In this document: one piece after another, positions 7,283 through 9,904 of the stretch | Layout of the letters: every line of letters begins with the position of its first letter | How positions within the stretch are numbered: the stretch's first letter is position 1 | DNA from: Betaproteobacteria bacterium | GTDB lineage: Bacteria; Pseudomonadota; Gammaproteobacteria; Burkholderiales; Casimicrobiaceae | Assembly (NCBI GenBank): GCA_003153335.1 | Contig: PLYG01000246.1 | Coordinates: 1-9,904 of the forward strand | Direction: 5' to 3' | Length of the DNA: 9,904 bases | Notes under the pieces: generated by a model | Told to the model about the DNA's origin: nothing | Database searches by the model: none | What the model saw: the letters and a program-made list of their open reading frames with translations, nothing else | Made by a program: the position numbers and the translations under genes

Positions 7283-8701
7283 TCAGGATCGCCGCGACAA
7301 CTCGGCGCCCGCGTCGCGCGGAAGGCGCAGCAACCACAGGACGGCGACGGCCATCAGTCCCGCCGCGACGAACAGCGCGTCCTGGAAGTCGCCAAGCGCG
7401 AGTTGCGCCCCCGCCCTGTACGTCTGGAAAAGCCCGAGCGCAAGGGCGGCGACGGCCACCCCCAGCGTGCCGGCGACCTGCTGCGCCATCGTTGCCAGCG
7501 TGCTGGCGCCCGGCCGCACGTGCTCCGGTATGTCGGCAAAAGCGAGCGTGGCCACCGAAGTGAAGTGCATCGAACGGGTCATGCCGGCCGCGAACAGCAC
7601 GCCGTAGACGACGGGCACAGTCACCAAGGGCGACAGGAGCGCGCACGCGACGAGTGACGCCACGCATAGCGTGCCGTTCACCCGGATGACGTCGCGGAAT
7701 CCGAAACGGCGAAGGATCGGCGTGGTGATGCTTTTCATCGCGAGGTTTCCGGCCATGTAGACGAGCAGCATGAGGCCGGCCTCGAACGGGCTCGCGCCGA
7801 AGCCGATCTGGAACATGAGCGGCAGCAGGAACGGTGTCATGCTGATGGCGATCCGCGCCACCATCCCGGCGCTCACGGTACTGAGCGCGAACGTGGGGAT
7901 GCTAACGGCCGCGAGATCGAGCATCGGTGTGCGGGTGTGCAGAGCGTGCCACACGGCCGCGACTCCACAAGCGAGGCCCACCGCAACGAACATGGCGCCC
8001 GCCATCATTCCGCCCCCCCGTTCGGCGACCAGCGACAAGCCGTGGATCAGCGTGGCGAGCGCTACGGCCGTCAGCGCGAAGCCCATCGCGTCGAACCGCG
8101 TGCGCGCTCCCTTGGCATGTTTCGGCACGAACCGCAGCACCAGAAACACGCCGAGCAGTCCGAGCGGGATGTTGATCAGGAAGATCCACCGCCACGACGC
8201 ATACGTGGTGATGAAGCCGCCGAGCGGTGGCCCGATCACTGGCCCGATCAGCCCCGGCCAGACGATCAGGCCGATCGCGTTGATGATCTGCTGCTTGGGT
8301 GTTTCGCGCAGGACGACCAGGCGCCCCACCGGCGACATGAACGCCGCGGCGGTGCCTTGCAGCAGGCGGGCAGCGATGAGAGCCCAGAACGATGGGCTGA
8401 GGCCGCACAGCAGCGATGCCAGCGTGAACACGGCAATGGCCGCGGCGAAGAGGTTGCGCGCACCGAAGCGGTCGCTCGCCCAACCCGCTGTCGGCACGAA
8501 CACGGCCATGGCAACCAGATAAACCGTGATGCTGGCGGTGAGGTTGAGCGTGGGTTCACCGAGGCTATGTGCAATGGCGGGCAGCGCGGTCGTGACGATC
8601 GTGCTGTCCAGCGTCTCCATGAAAAACGCCGCCGCCACGATGAGCGGTATCCGGCGCGAGAACGCGTTGGCTGGTCCGTCGGCTGAGGGTAGGGGGCGCA
8701 C
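7283..8701 (-). CDS. MFS drug exporter, DHA2 family, MdtD-like
   Basis: DHA2 members are proton-driven inner-membrane exporters with 14 helices, mostly for drugs and toxic organics. The 472-residue product is strongly hydrophobic throughout and carries LDSTIVTTALPAIA (31-44), motif A GWASDRFGARN (73-83), motif B ARLLQGTAAA (111-120) and the antiporter motif C GPVIGPPLGG (153-162). Length and segments such as SPVGRLVVL, ASWRWIFLINIPLG and the C-terminal half recall E. coli MdtD, a comparison from memory. The start is taken as GTG 8701; no ATG occurs before residue 28 inside helix 1, and no ribosome binding site precedes the GTG. A -10-like TACAAT ends 6 nt upstream, so the message could be leaderless. 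The gene converges on the solute-binding protein with 59 nt between stops. No regulator or membrane fusion partner is adjacent. Confidence 0.92.
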   Translation of the reverse strand: MRPLPSADGPANAFSRRIPLIVAAAFFMETLDSTIVTTALPAIAHSLGEPTLNLTASITVYLVAMAVFVPTAGWASDRFGARNLFAAAIAVFTLASLLCGLSPSFWALIAARLLQGTAAAFMSPVGRLVVLRETPKQQIINAIGLIVWPGLIGPVIGPPLGGFITTYASWRWIFLINIPLGLLGVFLVLRFVPKHAKGARTRFDAMGFALTAVALATLIHGLSLVAERGGGMMAGAMFVAVGLACGVAAVWHALHTRTPMLDLAAVSIPTFALSTVSAGMVARIAISMTPFLLPLMFQIGFGASPFEAGLMLLVYMAGNLAMKSITTPILRRFGFRDVIRVNGTLCVASLVACALLSPLVTVPVVYGVLFAAGMTRSMHFTSVATLAFADIPEHVRPGASTLATMAQQVAGTLGVAVAALALGLFQTYRAGAQLALGDFQDALFVAAGLMAVAVLWLLRLPRDAGAELSRRS

Positions 8702-8707
8702 CGCGCA

Positions 8708-8713
8708 ATTGTA
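8708..8713 (-). promoter_or_regulatory. Possible -10 element (TACAAT) for the MFS exporter
   Basis: On the minus strand TACAAT occupies 8713-8708, five of six matches to TATAAT. Transcription beginning about 7 nt downstream would start at or next to the GTG at 8701, giving a leaderless mRNA. This would agree with the missing ribosome binding site. No good -35 box is seen 16-19 nt upstream, so the call is tentative. Confidence 0.35.
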
Positions 8714-9019
8714 ATCGCCGGTGGCGTTGCGTCCTGTTGATTTTCACCTGGAACTGGGCCCCGGGCGCTTAACAGGCGTGCTTGACGCCCGATTTTCTTC
8801 CGGCATACCAATATTGATTGCCTATCTTATGGTACTTGGCTTGGCCATGCCCAAACACTGGAGTTGGAGTTGCCCTGGTTTCCGGGACAGGTTAGCGCCT
8901 GGGTATTCAGCGGCGCGACGTATTGCTTCTGAACGTTATGCCGGGCGGGGAAGATAACGCAAAGGTGCCGGCGGTCTGCCGATTGTCGCCTCCCGATCGT
9001 TGAATCACATCGGTCCCGC

Positions 9020-9100
9020 AACGACCGCTATCGCCAGTTGGCGAGACCGGCGGCTAACGGCCATTGCGGACCTTCGAGGCTGCATTCCGTAGCGGTCATT
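9020..9100. repeat. Imperfect long dyad with internal hairpin (intergenic repeat-like)
   Basis: GACCGCTA (9023-9030) is matched by TAGCGGTC (9090-9097). With the flanks the arms span 11 nt with one mismatch (AACGACCGCTA against AATGACCGCTA). Immediately inside the left arm TCGCCA-GT-TGGCGA (9031-9044) forms a perfect 6-bp stem. AATGACCGCTA-type sequences recur between genes in many proteobacteria, so this may be one member of a dispersed intergenic repeat; that comparison is from memory. Only one copy is in the window. Confidence 0.4.
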
Positions 9101-9116
9101 CGTCGACCGCGCGGGC

Positions 9117-9126
9117 TAAAGCTTTA
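9117..9126. promoter_or_regulatory. AT-rich palindrome TAAAGCTTTA
   Basis: A perfect 10-bp palindrome flanked by GG on the left and CC on the right (9114-9129, one mismatched pair). It stands out in a GC-rich region and could be a small operator, or part of the neighbouring repeat element. No cognate regulator is encoded nearby. Confidence 0.25.
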
Positions 9127-9198
9127 ACCGGCGTCATCGATCATTACCATGCAAAAGATGATGGGCGTTGCCCTCGGGCGGATTTGACGGCGGCCCGC

Positions 9199-9393
9199 CT
9201 ACGCGCTTCGGCGAGTGCGGACCAGTAGCACCGGCACCGTAGTCTCCCGAACGACGCCCTCGGCATCGCTACCCATGACCAATCGCGACATACCTCGGCG
9301 TCCGTGTGTGCCGAGTACAATCACGTCCGTATGGCACTTCTTCGCTTGCTCGAGAATCACATCGGCAACGGGGCACCCAATTGTTTCAGCCAA
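9199..9393 (-). pseudogene. Universal stress protein (UspA family), C-terminal remnant
   Basis: UspA proteins are about 140-150-residue cytoplasmic nucleotide-binding stress proteins. Only the last ~64 residues are present: ETIGCPVADVILEQAKK, then TDVIVLGTHGRRG, MSRLVMGSDAEGVVRE and the final strand TTVPVLLVR. The ATP-loop pattern G-x2-G-x9-G-S is intact within GTHGRRGMSRLVMGS. The open frame begins at a TTG (9393) that is unlikely to be a real start; similarity may reach slightly further upstream (RRGI), but an in-frame TGA lies at 9417-9415. The missing half is not found in any minus-strand frame upstream. The break coincides with a GC-rich hairpin at 9398-9414. It is therefore a truncated gene, or a second mis-join of the contig. 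Confidence 0.75.
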
Positions 9394-9397
9394 GATG

Positions 9398-9414
9398 CCG
9401 CGGCGAAACCGCGG
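9398..9414. repeat. CCGCGG hairpin at the UspA breakpoint
   Basis: CCGCGG (9398-9403) and CCGCGG (9409-9414) flank CGAAA and pair perfectly as a 6-bp stem with a 5-nt loop, extended by near-complementary flanks. No T-run follows, so terminator activity is not supported. It sits exactly where UspA similarity ends. Confidence 0.45.
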
Positions 9415-9466
9415 TCAGCGCGCGCGCTTCTTTGTGTTGGGTCAACTCGTCGTGCCCACACGGGGC

Positions 9467-9472
9467 TATACT
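9467..9472 (+). promoter_or_regulatory. Possible -10 element (TATACT) for the right-end operon
   Basis: TATACT matches five of six -10 consensus bases and is followed by AT-rich TATTATCAAA in an otherwise GC-rich stretch. Transcription would begin near 9479, leaving a leader of about 65-70 nt before the small Cys-rich gene. No standard -35 box is seen at 16-18 nt spacing, so an activator or a longer spacer would be needed. Confidence 0.35.
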
Positions 9473-9543
9473 TATTATCAAATCCGCTGCTGGTTTTCTT
9501 TCATGATCGTCTGCAACATTGGCCGATAACCATCGTAGCGGGA

Positions 9544-9717
9544 ATGGCCATGACCCAATCCATCGACACGATAACCGTGAGGGACGGCATCTGCGGGCGC
9601 TGTTCGGTGTGCGCCTGCTCTCCCGAGCGAATTGACCGGCAGGCGCTGCGCGCCCTGCTGGTGGCGGTGCGGGCGGCGGCAATACACGACGACCCGCAAG
9701 TCGTGGCTGGGCGTTAG
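9544..9717 (+). CDS. Small Cys-rich hypothetical protein
   Basis: An unrecognised product of 57 residues (55 if ATG 9550 is used; that start has GGGA 6 nt upstream and may be the better one). The striking part is ICGRCSVCACSPERIDRQ: four cysteines spaced C-x2-C-x2-C-x-C near residue 20, followed by an amphipathic Ala/Leu/Arg-rich helix (ALRALLVAVRAAAIHDD). The cysteine cluster suggests metal or Fe-S binding. There is no signal peptide or membrane segment. It lies between a possible promoter at 9467 and the membrane fusion protein gene 20 nt downstream, so it may be the first gene of an efflux operon, perhaps a sensor. It could also be a chance frame; the lack of a known family keeps confidence moderate. 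Confidence 0.4.
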   Translation: MAMTQSIDTITVRDGICGRCSVCACSPERIDRQALRALLVAVRAAAIHDDPQVVAGR

Positions 9718-9737
9718 ATGGCGCCATTCGTACCGCC

Positions 9738-9904
9738 ATGACCCCAAGGCGCCGGATATTCATGGCGGTCGTGGCCGTGCTAGCGGTGCTGGTCGTGGCC
9801 GTATTGGCGGTGCCGGCGTTCCGGACGCCGCTGCTAGCGTTCTGGCATGTTACAGACGATGTCGATGTCTTGCTCCTTTCCGGCAACATCGAAGCGCACG
9901 AGAG
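9738..9904 (+). CDS. HlyD-family membrane fusion protein / efflux periplasmic adaptor, N-terminal part
   Basis: The frame opens with basic MTPRRRIF and a membrane anchor (AVVAVLAVLVVAVLAVPAF), then a short linker and VDVLLLSGNIEAHE, the strand that opens the barrel-sandwich region in HlyD/YbhG-type adaptors. Such proteins span the periplasm and connect an inner-membrane ABC, MFS or RND pump with an outer-membrane channel. Only 55 codons are in the window; the gene continues beyond 9904. ATG 9738 is preferred because it supplies the positively charged n-region; there is no clear ribosome binding site. The preceding small Cys-rich gene lies 20 nt upstream. The assignment rests mainly on the anchor plus the SGNIEAHE motif, so it is good but not certain. 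Confidence 0.7.
   Translation, partial: MTPRRRIFMAVVAVLAVLVVAVLAVPAFRTPLLAFWHVTDDVDVLLLSGNIEAHE

Larger units (their letters stand above)
8714..9198. other. Long noncoding region upstream of the MFS gene
   Basis: About 485 nt without a recognisable gene. Short open frames (for example 8721-8957 plus, 9021-8827 minus) give no family resemblance and no convincing start signals. It contains a small hairpin GGCGT/ACGCC (8775-8789) followed by GATTTTCTT, an AT-rich patch at about 8791-8835 that contrasts with the GC-rich surroundings, an inverted repeat CGTTAT/ATAACG near 8935-8960, the dyad element at 9020-9100 and the palindrome at 9117-9126. The AT-rich patch is a plausible regulatory area for the exporter; a decayed gene or intergenic repeat could also explain parts of it. 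Confidence 0.5.

Noticed and set aside
7136..8686. Several long plus-strand frames across the MFS gene.
   Set aside because: Shadows of the GC-rich minus-strand gene, which alone has transporter motifs and membrane helices.
8721..8957. A 78-codon plus-strand frame in the noncoding region.
   Set aside because: No family resemblance, no ribosome binding site and no codon pattern like the neighbouring genes.
8930..8965. CGTTAT/ATAACG inverted repeat as an integron attC site.
   Set aside because: Core-site arrangement and the longer paired structure are missing, and no integrase or cassette is nearby.
9386..9889. A 167-codon minus-strand frame overlapping the Cys-rich protein and the adaptor gene.
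   Set aside because: Composition is typical of an antisense GC-rich frame, it shows no motif, and it does not supply the missing UspA half.
1..9904. Phage-defence, toxin-antitoxin or transposase genes.
   Set aside because: None of the supported proteins carries motifs of such families, and no terminal inverted repeats or target duplications were seen.

Overview
This window is a high-GC bacterial sequence that reads like a Gram-negative, probably betaproteobacterial, genome. That placement is inferred from the style of the encoded proteins (MoxR, DUF58 and BatA genes, an MdtD-like DHA2 exporter, an OppA-type binding protein and a membrane fusion protein) and not from any marker gene. I see no rRNA, tRNA, CRISPR array or insertion sequence.

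Layout. (1) Positions 1-476 hold an internal piece of a bifunctional NADP-type malic enzyme (MaeB), plus strand, broken at about 476. (2) Positions 697-452, minus strand, hold the first ~82 residues of a BatA-type membrane protein. It collides with the malic enzyme fragment, and about 25 nt (452-476) read sensibly as both proteins. The left end is therefore probably a chimeric join, most likely an assembly artefact. (3) A divergent intergenic region (698-1016) separates it from a rightward cluster: a PDZ-less HtrA-like membrane protease carrying 27 Lys-Asp-Ser-type tripeptides, a MoxR AAA+ ATPase, a DUF58 protein and a full BatA-type vWA protein (ends at 5354). (4) A secreted family-5 solute-binding protein (5427-7223) follows in the same direction without any permease genes. 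(5) A convergent MFS exporter of the DHA2/MdtD type lies at 7283-8701 (minus). (6) A ~500-nt noncoding stretch (8702-9198) carries several inverted repeats. (7) On the minus strand there is a 5'-truncated universal stress protein remnant (9199-9393), broken next to a GC-rich hairpin. (8) At the right edge, plus strand, a promoter-like TATACT precedes a small Cys-rich hypothetical protein and the N-terminus of a HlyD-type membrane fusion protein that runs off the window.

How it fits together. The core is the protease-moxR-DUF58-batA unit: MoxR ATPases act with vWA-domain partners, BatA-type proteins place a vWA domain on the periplasmic face of the inner membrane, and the anchored protease would act in the same compartment. 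The cluster looks like an envelope-stress or protein-maturation module. The families are known; the least ordinary parts are the repeat-filled loop in the protease, the second divergent batA copy, the chimeric left end, and the unrecognised Cys-rich small protein upstream of an efflux adaptor.
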